A stretch of DNA of 64,000 nt, taken from the NCBI GenBank assembly GCA_003956705.1, contig QZCP01000834.1, positions 306,864-370,863 on the forward strand, in the 5' to 3' direction. Below, in pieces: positions 33,587 through 47,094 of this stretch. Within the stretch, counting starts at the first letter, position 1. The number at the start of each line of letters is the position of its first letter. The notes beneath the pieces are model-generated. The model did not search any database. It was not told where the DNA came from and worked only from the letters and a program-made list of their open reading frames with translations. Source of the stretch: Brevipalpus yothersi (taxonomy: Eukaryota; Arthropoda; Arachnida; Trombidiformes; Tenuipalpidae). A program made the translations under genes and the position numbers.

Positions 33587-34129
33587 TCAAGTATCGTGAC
33601 TTGACTGGGTGGACACTTTCCCTGCATTTAAGTATTCTTTCCTTTCTTGATCGCTTCTTCCAGTGTTGATATTCAAGATGCTCGGAACCCTGTATCACGA
33701 GCAAATACTGGAAATTCCACCGACGACTGGGAAAAACCAAGTAGATTCGATTGTGTCGATGACGATGTGGAAGATTCATTCGCTGAGCTATGAGGAGCTG
33801 ATAGGTGGAATGGAAATTGATGAAATTATGGCTAATTGAAATTGTCGACTTTATAACCGTCAACGATTACCACGCCAGAAGTAAAACTTTTCTTCTTTCT
33901 CCATCACAAAGCCTTGAAGACGATTCCGGGATCTGAAGCTTCCTGAGCCAAATTCTCGACAGCCTTCGATTCCAGTCAAGTTATTAGGTCGAAAGAAATA
34001 ACAATTGCCATCCGAGTAAAAGAACAATCCATATTGACCACATTCTTCAAACGCGAAGCTCTCAAGACCACCAAAAAAGCTGAATAATATTGAACATATT
34101 TCAATAGAGATCGAAGCACATCCAACTAT
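33587..34129 (-). pseudogene. Receptor copy with internal deletion and lost start codon
   Basis: From 34129 the minus strand matches exon 1 of the copy at 58916-60836 (same unusual leader, ILFSFFGGLESFA). The start ATG has become ATA. Homology runs to about residue 85 (EKFYFW), then jumps at about 33870 directly to the donor end of exon 2 and intron 2. The second half of exon 1, intron 1 and nearly all of exon 2 are therefore gone. A long-tail exon 3 follows (about 33587-33797) with an internal TGA after FRAS. It lies downstream of the short-tail gene at 34763-36575, repeating the short/long pairing seen at 58.9-63.5 kb. Confidence 0.7.
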
Positions 34130-34762
34130 GTTCTAACTTAAGAGCTTTGATCATCAATCTCAACTCAATGAATTGACTTGATGAGCTAGGAGTGAGATAG
34201 AATCAGTTGATACAATCAAGATGATTCCAATTTATTAGGTCAATTCGAAAAATCAGTCGATGAATGAATCATCAGTGAAAATAATAGAATTATCATTCTG
34301 GCTGGATGATCTCTGCTGCCTTAACTCTTCGAGCCCATTTGATTTGCCCCAAATATTTCTTCAGGTCTCTTATTGAAACCTTAATCAAGAACTTCAATGG
34401 GATATTTTTAATTCATCAGATATCATATTCCATACAATATGGATGAGAGTCAGCTGTTGAAAAAGTCTCACCCGACCACATCTATGATCTGGAAACCTTC
34501 AGGCATCAAACGAGACTAATCGAATAAAGGAGGTAATATTTTAATAATGATGGGAGATAAATACAAGATTGGGAATAATGAATATCATTTTTGATATTTC
34601 AACCTATTCAGAACGTGAAAATTACAATGCGTATGATTTTGGACGAGGCAGATGTCTCTTGTGCATTAAGATAAGAATCTTTCTTCTTGATATATACATG
34701 TACTTGGGAATTTTGATTCATGATTCGGGACTCACAGCCTGGTCAAGCTGGGAAAAGTGAGG
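34130..34762. repeat. Spacer between short-tail gene and its long-tail partner
   Basis: No gene. 34440-34760 matches 1730-2015. Parts match 61080-61650. Confidence 0.5.
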
Positions 34763-36575
34763 TTATAGAGATATTTTCGATTGTTCCACCGAGGGAACAA
34801 AAGGACCAATAGAGCTTTGTGGAGCTGCATGTCCTGGAAGAATAAGAAATCATCATCATCATGTCGAGTTACGATTTTTCATAACATACCTTCAGAATTG
34901 TCAGACGATTTTCTACTCCTTATTGCAGTAAGAGCAACAAAAACAATAAGAATCAGAAAGAGAACAGAAATGACAAGCCAAGGGATCAGAAAAAAGTACG
35001 GTCGGTCTTTGGTCAAATCTCTCAGATTCAGTCGAACTAGGCTATTTTCGATTAGTTCATTATCTATCTCGAGAAATAGATCAATTTCCCCAGCTGTCCA
35101 ATTAGCTAGTATGCTTTCAGAAGGCTGGAAAATTACTTCATGATCTTGAATAGAGTTATTCTCAATTCTATCTTTTCCAGCTGTCAACAGGTGCACTTTC
35201 ATGCCACTGTTCGTTAGACGTACACCTTTGACATGTATCACAAGTGTGTCATCACTTTCACTTATATTCCCCAAATATATGCATTTCTTGAATGGCTTCT
35301 GAGATTTACTCCGAAGGCATTTCTCACCATCCCATGAACAGTATTGACCAGAATAAAAAACAGCCAAATGACAGCCATAACAATCATTCATCAGGAAGCA
35401 TGTTGCGACAAAATGAGATTCGAATTTGAAAGAAGCAATTGGACTAGCTAAAGAAACGGAGGCAGTGTGAACACCCAGTCTTCTGAGGTAAACGAACGGG
35501 AAAAGTTCATAGGATGGTGAGAAGCCATCTGAGCATACAGCAGTACGAGATCCATTTTTTCCATCTTGAACACTGCAGCCGGTAACATTATGCGCCGAAT
35601 AGGGGATGTCAGGAATGACCAGATACCAAGTTTCTTCATTCTTGAGGGTGAAAATGAACGCTCGCAGCTTGTATGGATATCGTATTATGATGGAGTGCTT
35701 CCCATCGCCTCTTTTTAGTAGGGATTTGAATTCTAGCGAGTGAGTCGGATGGAGTGCATATGATGTATTCCCTTGTTCAACAGCTTCGAAAATGCTCGGT
35801 ATGGAGTAAACATAAATCTGTACCTGCTTGCTTTCCTTGTTTTGTATCAGGAAGAATTTCTCATTTTCACATGATTGAAAGCTGCTCTGAATAGGTCCTA
35901 GAATCTGGTCCTGTGGTAATCTAATTGAGATTCTCCCTGATTTGGTGGTATCTAATGTGGAAAAAGAGGATTATGACATAAATTGTTTCAAGTTTTATCA
36001 TCCATAGTCAATGTACCGTTGTTGGTGTAGAAGAATTTCAAAGACTTGTACTCCTCAATTAGGAGTAAAAACCAGGATGATCCAGCATCTGATACTCCGT
36101 CTAAAACTTCTCGTCCATCAACATCGTTCAATTTGAAGCCATTTAGAAAAATTCTATTTAAATACACTGCAAAACACAGCTCAGATAAAGTTAAAACTAC
36201 CTTCATATCGAAATCACTATAATTTCCAGGACACTTCTTCTCTTGTATCATATTTGACATGTGAGGCTTGACATAATAAGCCACTTTTCTCTGCTGGACA
36301 TCAGACCAGAAGTAAGAATTTCCTCCTTTTTCCATTACTAGGCCTTGAAGACGATCGAGGGGTCTATGGGTTCCTGGATCAAATTCTCGACACCCTTCAA
36401 TTCCAGTCAAGCTAGTAGGTCGAAAGAAATAACAGCCTCCCCCCGAGTAAAAGAACAAACCATATTGACCACATCCTTCGAATGCGAAGCTTTCAAAAGT
36501 ACCAAATAAGTCGAACAAGATTAGAAACAATTTTCCCACATCATTTTGAGCGTATCCAAGCATTAGAATCAACAT
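34763..36575 (-). CDS. PSI-containing single-pass receptor, short-tail type (copy 3), 3 exons
   Basis: Exons are 36017-36575, 34890-35951 and 34763-34833, with introns of 65 and 56 bp. The coding length of 1692 nt gives 563 residues. Exon 2 is open throughout, although it has no internal ATG before the PSI-like cluster (MNDCYGC, CSWDGEKC), so it depends on splicing to exon 1. Layout is as in copy 1: signal peptide MLILMLGYAQ to LESFA, ectodomain, PSI-like cluster, beta-rich domain RLTNSGMKVHLL, helix FFLIPWLVISVLFLILIVF, then a tail GHAAPQSSIGPFVPSVEQSK ending three residues later. It is the closest paralogue of copy 1; most differences are in the ectodomain and tail end. Confidence 0.75.
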
Positions 36576-38559
36576 CAGAGTCTAATCATCCAAACTGTGA
36601 TACCTCATCATCACGAATACATTTGATGAATTTCAAGCTTAAATTATATCAACAAAATAAATCATCACATCCTGAAATGAGTGAAAGTGAGTAGCTCAAT
36701 AGACGAATTTTTTTTCTCGATTAATAAATACCCAACACACACATTCACTTCAGTAAAACTAGATGTTATTGTAGATCAGTTCGAGAATTTTCAATGAAAA
36801 TTATCGAATCCAGAAAAAATTCCCAAAAATCTAATAATAATAACATTGTTGCAAAATCTCCATCAAATATGCCGCCAAATAAATTCATTTTCAAATCTGA
36901 AAATACTTGGAAAGTCAGAGTTCTGAGTTGGAGTGGAAATGACTACTTTTCTTTTCTCAAATATGGGCCCTTCTCAATTGTTGTTGACTAGTCGTGCGAA
37001 AATATGTAGTTAACAATCGAGATTAAATAGCATCAACGCTGTTTGAGAGGTAAATCGGGGACTGATAAACATAAGTGCCTGTCATGTTAACAGAAAATAT
37101 CCGAAGAAATCAGAAGATGCTTCTCCGTGCCCATTCGTTAGGTGATCTATTTTCAATGAAAGTTCCCATGAAGCTGAGAAGAACATGGGGAGTTAAAAAT
37201 AAGAATGAAATAGGCGAGATAGATTCTATGGAGGTAATCAGACGAATATTGGTGAGAAAGCCTAGATAAATGAAGATACGCAGCTTGTCAAAGGTAGGAA
37301 TGGCTGACCAGATTGATGCACTGTATTATTCGGATGTCTTTGATTCCATCATAGATCATCGCTCAATTAGATTCATGTTTCAATTGAGGTAATCGGAATT
37401 TGCAGCACAAATGTCTATTTAAATGTGTTGGACCAGGTACATCAACGAAATATCCCGATTTTACCTGGAACACAATTGCTTTCAACACCTAATGAGGGGT
37501 TTAATTGGTTGGATCAAAGAGAGGCCATCTCACTCTGATAATGATTGTAAAGAACTGATATTCAAAAAAACAGACCACGAAGGATCTTTTATCACTCACT
37601 TCAAGTACGAGATACATGAGCACCAAATGCCTTCTAGTGTATATGAAGCCATGAGGCAAGCAGGTGGATACAAATAGAAGCATAAATTCCCTCATAGAAC
37701 AGAGATCATAGCCTAGTAAATTTTTACAGATCACCACATAAGAAGATAGATTAGGTTTTTCTCTCAGTAATCGCTCCAATTTTGATAGTCGTATGAATGT
37801 GTCGCTTGTTTCGTAGGATGAGTTCTCAGATAACTTTTCTTCACTCTCTTTGAGTCAATAGAGACATCTCTCAAAATTTTTAAGCTTCCCAAGATAATTC
37901 GATGATAGAGTAATTGCGAGCATTCATGAGTGATAATCGTGGTTCTCATCATACAGATTGAATCTAGGTATTCCAGCTCCCAAACCATCGTCTTCTCAGC
38001 TCACGGCACGTGATATGAGCCTGAAACCTGAAAATCACAAACATAACCAACCCTGAACTTCGAAAGACTGAAAATTGATTTCATCAGCCCACAAAAAGGG
38101 ACAGATTTTGGAGAAGCAAAATTATCCCCTCAAAGAGTACTCACATGGTGAATGCAAGCAAAAAAATCGAGTTCCTGACATTCAGAGAGTGTACTGGTTC
38201 ATGCAAACTCAGGACCTCAAGAAGGTGGGACATAATTGTGGAAATTGGTTCTTTGATTGAGTAAACAGTAGTGGAAGCAAGACTCGGGCCTCATTCTCGT
38301 ACTAGGAGTAATCATTCATCTCTGTATCGGAGTCGGAATGGAAATTGATTGATCTGTCATGATTTTCGTTGATCAATCTCAATTTCATTATAATCACATA
38401 CAGAAACATTAGCTGATGATGGAATTTTATGGACGATGAAACTCTTAATGATTGTTTTTGTCAGAATTTTTCCTAGGGGATTTGCAAATGAATTTAATTA
38501 TAGTGGCATGGGATGGGGATTTCCGATTTTTCCTCATAGTATGGATAGCTTCTGATATC
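36576..38559. repeat. Upstream spacer of the receptor array
   Basis: Homologous to 3830-4974 and 41766-43490. A 92-codon minus frame at 37501-37779 has no recognisable domain and is not conserved as an open frame in other copies. Confidence 0.55.
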
Positions 38560-38900
38560 TAGCCTCAGGGCAGCTTTGTAAACTGAAATGATTAGAATAT
38601 CTAGAGGCTGATGACAGTTGGTAGTCTGCGGAGGTATAATTTCATGACAAACGTTGGAACTTCTCAACTTCCTCAGTTTTGTGAGAGGCAGAATCCTTGA
38701 GAATCAGGAGCGATTTAGGTGGTGCATGAAGTATCAGGACAGATCCAATCTGGTCTAACATAAGTTCTCATCTATAGCATGCAGCATTCATATGCAGCTA
38801 CCAAAATTATATTAGAAGGCAAAATAATTTTCAGAACTTTTTTCAAACTTTTCAGTTTAGCATGTGCCCATCTTGAAATATTTTATTAAATATATCTATG
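38560..38900 (-). pseudogene. Decayed pogo-like transposase fragment (second copy)
   Basis: Same segment as 4975-5279. Recognisable motifs on the minus strand are the IIPPQT-type stretch near 38620-38640 and the ILHAPPKSLLILKDS-like stretch near 38690-38740. Frameshifts are present. Confidence 0.5.
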
Positions 38901-40118
38901 AAGAATTCTAGAATACATATCAATTCTAACCTCAAGTTTCATTGAGCTCATTTTCTCTATTGGATGTGTATCTCCACCGCTGGAAGAGCCTTGAAATCTT
39001 TATGTCTCTCTGAATTTTTCCTTGTGATCTCAATGACTTTTTCCACTCTCACACTGACATCTATTCTTCCATTTACTTTACAGAACGATTCCCTCATTTT
39101 CTCACAAACTCTCTGAATTCTCACACAATCGGGAAGAAGTTTTAGTACCACCCTCACCCTAACCCCAGGAGTGGGATGCCTGACACATGTGATATAACAG
39201 ACCTAGCAAACCTTTCTCATACTTTTCAAAGACTAATCAATGAAGAAGGCTCGGTGTCAACCGATAATGCGAACTAGAACTCTATGAGTCTGTCCACTCC
39301 CCGCTCAAGGAAGAGATTGCGGTATTTCAGAGCAAGAACCTAGAATTCCGCCGGCTAGGAACTTTTTCGAGAATTTGAGTTCCCAAAATAATTCTGGCTA
39401 GTCTATCTGGGATTACCTTGAGAGAAGTTCTACTCAAATCCCAGCCAATTTATGGTATAGATGGATTTCCTCAAAAAAATGGCTGTTTCTCAGATTTTTG
39501 TCTGTAATTTTTTCTCGAGAACGTAAGCTTTCAGCCCATAACTCTCTTTTACACAGAGCTGACCTCTATTTTCGGGAGCATTTCTGGACGCTGGATTATA
39601 ATAGGTACCTGAATGATCTGATTTACCTGGCTAATTTCAAATTCTACATAAAAATCCATGCCGGAAAATATGTTTTGGAGAATTTTTGAGATAAGCTCTG
39701 ATCCTTAGGTTCGTTTCTCTTTATCTTACGTTAGATCTGAGAGCATTTTCGACTGGAGATTCGGAGTTTTCGCCAGAAATTCGGTTGAAAATCGAAAAAA
39801 TAATAGAAATGGCCGAATTTCGGATATGTTCTCTGTTCCCATGATCCAGATTCGAATACTAGCAAATGAGTCAGATTGATCTTCTTGTTCAGTAGCTCTG
39901 TTGTTTCTGGAACTGGAACGAACATAAATCTGTATCTGTTTGCTCTCCTTCATATGAAGAAAACATATCAAGGATTAAATTTTGGATATCACCATAATGG
40001 AGGCATAGTAATTTCCAGGGCCTTTCTCATTTTCTTTTCTATTGGATTTGCAAGGCTTGACGAATAATATCACTTCTTTTGGAGCGAACCCAAGACCCAC
40101 CGTGGATGTGGAATTCCA
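38901..40118. repeat. Array spacer with exon fossils
   Basis: Includes a 66-codon minus frame (38957-39157) of unknown origin. At 39726-40080 it has decayed exon 2 and exon 1 pieces of the receptor family (for example ESKQIQIYVRS). No intact gene. Confidence 0.5.
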
Positions 40119-41413
40119 CTAAATATCATCACTTGACTGGGTGGACGCTTTCTTCGCATTGGAGTATTCTTTTTCTTTCTTGATCGCTTCTTCCAGTGTT
40201 GATATTCGAGATGCTCGGAAGCCTGTATCACGAGCAAATACTGAAAATTCTACCGGCGACTTGGAAAAACCAAGTAGATCCGATCGTGTCGATGACGATG
40301 TAGAAGATTCAGCCGCTGAACTGTGAGGAGCTGATAGGTGGAATGGAAATTGATGAGATTATGGTTAGTTGAAATTGTCAAATTTCAACCATCAACTATT
40401 ACCTGTATAATATTGGGACAATTTTCGAAATGCAAATATGAGCAGAAGAATGATCATGATGAGAACGATAAGCCAAGGGATCAGTTGTGAATCTGATGGT
40501 GACTCGCCCGTGTATTTTAAACTGAGTTGAACAACACTGTTTTCAATTATATCATTATCTATCACGAGAAATAGATCAATATTTCCAGCTGCCCAATTGG
40601 CTAGTATACTATTAGGGGGCTGAAAAATTGCTCCATGGTCATGGATGGAGAGAGGCTTGATCTTAATTTCATCTGGGGCCAAGATATGAACTTTCATGAA
40701 CGTGTTCGTTAGACGTACTCCTTGGACACATACCTCAAGGATACCATTATTTTCACTTATCTTCGTTGTGGAGACACATTCCTTGAATGACTCTTGGAAA
40801 TTGCTTGGGATGCATTTTTCACCATCCCATGAACAGTATTCACCAGGATGAAAGACAGCCAAATGACAGCCATAACAATCATTCATCAGGAAGTATGTTG
40901 CGGAAAAGTGAGATTCAAATTTAAAAGTTGAATTTGGGCCAGATAAATTCTCGAAGGCAGTATGAACACCCAGTCTTCCAAGATGTACGAAGGGAAAAAG
41001 TTCATAGAATGGAGAGAAGCTATCCGAGCATACTGCAGTGTGAGATCCATTTCTACCGTCTTGAACGTAGCAGCCGGTAACATTATGAGCCGAATAGGGG
41101 ATGTCAGGAATGATTAGATACGCCATTTTTTCATCCGTGAGGGTGAAAAGGAACGCTCGCAACTTGTATGGATATCGTATTATGATGGAGTGCTTCCTAT
41201 CGCCTCTTTTTAGTAGGGATTTGAATTCTAGCGAGTGAGTCGGATTGAGTGGATATGATGTATTCCCTTGTTCAACAGCTTTGAATATGCTCGGTATGGA
41301 GTAAACATAAATCTGTACCTGCTTGCTTTCCTTGTTTTGTATCAGGGAGAATTTCTCATTTTCACATGATTGAAAGCTGCTTTGAATAGGTCCTAGAATC
41401 TGGTCCTGTGGTA
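40119..41413 (-). pseudogene. Long-tail receptor copy lacking exon 1
   Basis: Exon 3 (40119-40330, 70 tail residues, SPVEFSVFARDTGFRASRIS) and exon 2 (from 40403) are fully open, with intact donor and acceptor between them (72-bp intron). Homology in exon 2 reaches LPQDQILGPIQSSFQ and stops at about 41413-41424, just short of the expected exon 2 acceptor. Exon 1 and intron 1 are missing, replaced by about 350 bp of foreign sequence starting with a hairpin. The array spacer resumes at about 41766. There is no signal peptide, so it is probably dead despite its open frame. The loss looks recent because exons 2 and 3 show no lesions. Confidence 0.7.
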
Positions 41414-41522
41414 AATTAATTATCTGATATAGAGACCTGAATTCTCGAAAAATTTTCTCTTATTCTTCAGGTTGTAGATTATATTTTCCGAGAATTCAGG
41501 TGCATATATCAGATAATTAATT
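41413..41522. repeat. 110-bp near-palindrome (small hairpin/MITE-like insert)
   Basis: Left arm AATTAATTATCTGATATA and then CCTGAATTCTCG. Right arm, reversed, is the same with a few changes. Arms are about 40 bp and the loop about 30 bp. It begins exactly where receptor exon 2 homology ends. Confidence 0.75.
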
Positions 41523-41765
41523 TTTCACTATATTCGAATTATCATAAACATGATGAAAAAGTTTCTAGATCCATCCAATAGACTATGATTGAGACCTAGT
41601 GTTTTTCTCATTTTGATCAATGTTTGATTGATATTGATTCATGTTGTCTTCATTTTGATTAACGGTACCAAGGACAATTTTTTGACCTCAACCGTTGGTT
41701 TCATTTTGATTTGTGTTCTTCCAAATTTGACTCATGTATGTTTTCATTTTGCTTTGACTGTATAT
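41523..41765. other. Foreign filler with repeated TTCATTTTGAT
   Basis: The words TCATTTTGAT or TCATTTTGCT recur four times at 45-70-bp spacing. No array homology and no gene. It stands where receptor exon 1 should be. Confidence 0.5.
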
Positions 41766-43489
41766 CATCACATCCTGAAATGAGTGAAAGTGAGTAGCTC
41801 AATAGACGAATTTTTTTTCTGGATCAATAAATACCCAACGCACACATTCACTCCATGTTCATGTCCATTTAGATAAGTATCGGTAAAACTGTATGTTTTT
41901 GTACATCAATTCGAGAATTTTCAATGGAAATTATCGAATCCAGGAAAAGTTCCCGGAATCTAATATCATTTTTGTGAAATTGTTGTCAATTATGCCGCCA
42001 AATAAATTCATTTTCAAATCTGAAAATACTTCATGAGTCAGAATTCTGAGTTGGAACGGAAATGTCTACTGTCCTTCCCCCAAATGTTGACGCTTCTCTA
42101 TTGCTGTTGACTAGTCATTGGAAAATATCTAGATAACGACAGGAATCGAACAGCATCAATACTATTTGAGGAAGAATGGGGAACCGATTACCACCAGTGT
42201 CTTCCGTGGCAATAGTGAATATTCGAAGAAATCGGAAATCGCTTGTCATGTCCGTTTCTCAGATAAAACTATCTTCAATGAAAGTTATTATGAATCTGGC
42301 AAGAGAGGTAAATGACCAGTCAAGAATAGGTATGAATAGGTCAGAAAGATTTTATGAAGATAATCAAGTGAAGTTTGGTGAGAAACTCCAGAAAACTGAT
42401 TGAAGATGGTTCCTAAAAAAAGCTGACTGGATTGAAGCAATGTAAAAAGCAAATCTTTTTCGTTGGAATAGGTCATACCTCGGCTCGATTCACTCATTCA
42501 TGTTTCAATTTTGGTAATCCACACAGATGTCTATTGAGATGCGTTTGACTAGATATTTAAGCGAAATATTCATATTCCGTCTGAAACACAATTGCTAAAC
42601 TCACTCAGATGAGTATGTTCAAACTATTCTTAGAAAAAACTGTCGCAATTAATTCAACATACCGAGTGGATGATCAAAATTTTTCAGCAAGTTTTCAGGG
42701 CTCTTAATAAGGATAGATAGAAGAATGATAACTTGGGCATACTTGAAAAATTGATTTTTCTTCCTCTGTTCCATAGCCCAGGGACCGTAGGGTATGTCCT
42801 CTAATCAATTTTCTCTATTTTCCGGGAGTCAATACAGAGACTTTCATTTGGGGTGCTTATGATGATTGGATCTAGGTATTCTAGCTCCCAAATTTTCGTC
42901 TTCTTCGCTCACGGCACATGATAAGAGCCTTAAACCTGAAAATTACAAACATAAACTGAACTTCGAAAGACTGAAAAGTGATTTCATCAACCCACAAAAA
43001 GGGACAGATTTTGGAGAAGCAAGATTATCCCCTCAAAGAGTACTCAGATGGTGAATGCAAGCAAAAAATTCGAGGGTGAGTTCCTGACATCCAGAGGATG
43101 CACTGGTTCATGCAAACTCAGGATCTCAAGAAGGTGGGACATAATTGTCACGAAAATGGGTTCTTTGATTGAGTAAACGGTAGTGGAAGTAAGACTCGAG
43201 CCTTACCCTTGTACTAGAAGTTTTCATAACATCTCTGTATCGGAATCAGAATGGAAATCGATTGTTTTGTCATGATTTTCGTTAATCAATCTCAGTTTTT
43301 CATTATAATACAGAAACATTAGCTGATGATGGAATTCCGAAGAAGATGAAACTCTTAATGATTGTTTTTGTCACAATTTTCCCTAGGGGATTTGCAAATG
43401 AATTTAATTATAGTGGCATGGGATGGGATGGGAATTTCCGATTTTCTCTCACAGTATGAATAGCCTCTGATGTCTAGCTCCTGGGCAGC
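41766..43489. repeat. Upstream spacer of the receptor array
   Basis: Matches 36658-38560 closely. Frames here are short and not conserved. Confidence 0.55.
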
Positions 43490-43854
43490 TTTGTAAACTG
43501 AATTGATTAGAGCATCTAGAGGCTGATGATAGTTGGTAGTCTGTGGAGGTATAATTTCATGACAAACGTTGGAACTCCTCAGCTTTTCTTTGATCAGTTT
43601 TGTGAGAGGTAGAATCGTCGAGAATCAGGAGCGATTCAGGTGATGCATGAAGTATCAGGACAGATTCAATCTGTTCTAGCATAATTTCTCATCGATAGCA
43701 TGCAGCATTCATATGCAGCTACCAAAATTATATTAGAAGGCCAAATAATTTTCGGAACTCTTTTCAAACTTTTGAGTATATGGTGCATGTGTTCATCTAC
43801 AAATATTTGGACCAATATGAAAAAAGTTAGAATACCTATCAATTCTAACCTCAA
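43490..43854 (-). pseudogene. Decayed pogo-like transposase fragment (third, clearest copy)
   Basis: The minus strand reads ESLLILDDSTSH, then, one frame over, LTKLIKEKLRSSNVCHEII followed by PPQTTNYHQPLDALI. This matches the LDS..H / lk..L...N....IPP.tT...QPLD order of pogo/Tigger transposases. A single frameshift separates the two parts in this copy. Confidence 0.65.
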
Positions 43855-45155
43855 GTTTTATTAAGCTCATCCTATCATTCTTCTCTATTGGATGTGTATC
43901 TCCACCGCTGGAAGAGCCTTGAAATCTTCATGTCTCTCTGAATTTTTCCTTGTGATCTCAATGACTTTTCTCACTCACGCTGATATCTATTCTTCCATAA
44001 ACTCTACAAAACGATCTCCTCATTTTCATTTTCTCACAAACTCTTACACAACTGGGGAGAGGTTTCAGTACTTTCCTTACCCAAACTCCAAGAGTGGGGC
44101 GCCTGGCACATGTGGCATAACAGACCTAGCAAACACTTCTCATACTTTTCAAAGACTAATCAATCAAGAAGGCTCAGCCCCAACCGATAATGCGAACTGG
44201 AACTCTATGATTCTATTCACTCCTCGCTCTAGGAAGAGATTGCGGTATTTCAGGGAAGCAAAAACCTAGAACTTCGCCGGCTAGACACTTTTTCGAGAAT
44301 TTGAGTTCCCAAAATAATTCTGGCTAGTCTATCTGGGATTACCTTGAGAGAAGTTCTACTCAAATCCCAGCCAATTTATGGTAAAGATGGATTTCCTTAA
44401 AAAAATGGCTGTTTCTCAGATTTTTGTCTGTAATTTTTTCTCGAGAACGTAAGCTTTCAGCCCATAACTCTCTTTTACACAGAGCTGACCCCTATTTTTG
44501 GGAGCATTTCTGGATCATAAAAGGTACCTGAATGTTCTTATTTACTCGATCATTTAATTTTCTGAGCGTTGACTAGCAAAGAACCACTTTTTACCTCTAT
44601 TTTCGCTCATCTAAAGATAATAACTTAATTAAAGAACTTTATTTTTGAGGCTTATTTCCAATTCTACATAAAGATCCATGCCAGAAAACATGTTTTGGGA
44701 AGTTTTTGAGATAAGCTCCGATCCTCAGGTTACTTTTCCTTTATCTCATGTTTGACAGATCAGGAAGCATTTTCGACTGCAGATTTGGAGTTCCAGCGGG
44801 ACATTCGGTTGAAATCGAATAAATAATAGAAATGGGCGAATTTCGGGTATGTTCTCTGTTCCCATGATCCAGATTCGAATACTAGCAAATGAAGCAGATT
44901 GAGTGGACATGATCTTCTTCTTCGGCAGCTCTGTTATCTCTGGTACTGAGCGAACATACATCTGTATCTGCTCGCTCTTCTCGGAATATGAAAAATTTGA
45001 AACATATCTCGGATGTAATTCAGAACATCAACGTGATGAAGGCATCATAATTTGCAGTGCCCTTCTTATTTCCTTTCCTATTGTATTTGTAAGGCTTGAT
45101 GTATCAGAACACCTCTAACCGAAGCGAGCCCGAGACCCATGGATGTGGAACCCCA
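43855..45155. repeat. Array spacer with exon fossils
   Basis: Matches 38940-40118. Decayed receptor exon 2 and exon 1 pieces lie at about 44746-45110. Confidence 0.5.
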
Positions 45156-47094
45156 CTAAGTATCGTCTCTTGACTGGGTGGAGGCATTCTTCGTATCGGA
45201 GTGTTCTTTTCCTCTCTTGATCGTTTCTTCTAGTGTTGATGTTCGAGATGCTCGAAAACCTTTATCACGAGCCGATACTGAAAATTCTACCGGCAAAGAG
45301 GAAATACCGGATAGATTCGATTGTGTTAAGGATGAGGTGGAAGATTCAATCGTTGAGCCTTGAGGAGCTGATAGGTGGAATGGAAATTGATGAAATTATG
45401 GTTGAAATTATCAAATTTTTAACCGTCAACGATTACCTGTATTATATTGGGACAGTTTTCGAACTCCAAATATGAGCAGAAGAGCGATCAGGATGAGAAT
45501 GATGAGCCAAGAGATCAGTTTATAATCTAATGGTGACTCACCCGTGTATTTTAAATTGAGTCGAACAACACTATTTTCAATTATTTCATTATTTATCACC
45601 AGAAATAGCTCAATATTCCCAGCTGCCCAATTGGCTAGTGTGCTATTAGGGGGCTGGAAAACTGCTTCATGGTCATGGATGGAGACAGGTTTGATCTCAT
45701 TTTCATCTGGGGCCAAGATATGAACTTTCATGAACGTGTTCGTTAGACGTACACCTTTGACACATACCTCAAGGGTACCATTATTTTCACTTATCTTCAT
45801 TGTGGAGACACATTCCTTGAATGACTCTTGGAAACTGCTTGGGATGCATTTTTCACCATCCCAGGAGCACTGTGAAGGATCAGCTAAACGGCAGCCATAA
45901 CAATCGTTCATCAGGTGGCATATTGCGACAAAATTAGATTTAAACTCGAAAATTTCATATTCATTAATAAAATCCCTGAAAGCGGTATGAACACCCAGTC
46001 TTCCAAGATGTACGAAGGGAGAAAGTTGATAGGATGGAGAAAAACTTTCTGAGCATACCGCAGTGCGAGATCCATTTCTTCCATCTTGAACATTGCAGCC
46101 CGTAACAATATGAGCCGAATAGGGGATGTCAGGAATGATAAGATACCACGTTTCTTCATCCAAGAGAGTGAACACGAACGCTCGCAGCTTATATGGGTAT
46201 CGTATCATGATGGGATACAGCAAATAATTTCTTTTCAATAAAGATTTGAATTGGAGTGAGTGAGTGGGATGAAGTGGATATGATGTATTCCCTCGTTCAA
46301 CAGCTTTGATTATGCTCGGTATGGAGTAAACATAAATCTGTATCTGCTTGCTTTCCTTGTTCTGTATCAGGAAGAATCTCTCATTTTTACATGTTTGAAA
46401 GCTACTAGCGAAATGTCCTGTAGTGTGGTCCTGTTGTAATTTTATTGAGATTTTCCCTGATTTTGTGGTGTCTAATGTGGAGAAAATGATTATGATTCAT
46501 GTGTTTCAAGTTATATCATTAAAGAGTAAATGTACCATTGTTAGTATAGAAGAACTTTAGAACATTTCTCTCTTCAATCAATAGTAAAATCACCGATGAT
46601 TCAGCATCTGATACTTCGTCTACATATCCACCAAAATCCTTCAATTCGAACCCATTGACGAAAGTATTATTCCTAGTAAATACAAGACATATCTCGGATA
46701 AAGTAACCCTTACAGTATGGACGTCACCAAAATATCCTGGACATTTCTCCTCTTGTATTTCTCTTGATTTGTGAGACTTGACATAATAAGCAGCTTTTTC
46801 CTTCTGTATTTCAGACCAGAAGTAATACTTTTCCCCTTTCTCCATTACTAAGCCTTGAAGACGACCGAAGGGTATGATGCCTCCTGTATCAAATTTCCGA
46901 CAGTCTTCGATTCCAATCAAGCTATTAGGTCGGAAAAAATAACAGTTCCCAACTGAGTGAAAGAACAATCCATATTGACCACATTCCTCGAATGCGAAGC
47001 TTTCGAGAGAACTAAATAAGTTTAACAAGTTGAACAAGATGAGGAGGAATTTCCCTACATCATTTTGAGCATATCCAAGCTTCGAAATTAACAT
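45156..47094 (-). CDS. PSI-containing single-pass receptor, long-tail type (copy 5), 3 exons
   Basis: Exons are 46536-47094, 45437-46471 and 45156-45367, with introns of 64 and 69 bp. The coding length of 1806 nt gives 601 residues. The leader MLISKLGYAQNDVGKFLLIL is nearly that of copy 2, with an extra LLN insertion before LESFA. The PSI-like cluster is CHLMNDCYGC then CSWDGEKC. The helix SWLIILILIALLLIFGV precedes the Ser/Thr-rich exon 3 tail (ESSTSSLTQSNLSGISS, LPVEFSVSARDKGFRAS, ETIKRGKEHSD). The receptor differs most from its paralogues before the PSI-like cluster (an EYEIFEFKSNF stretch). Confidence 0.75.
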
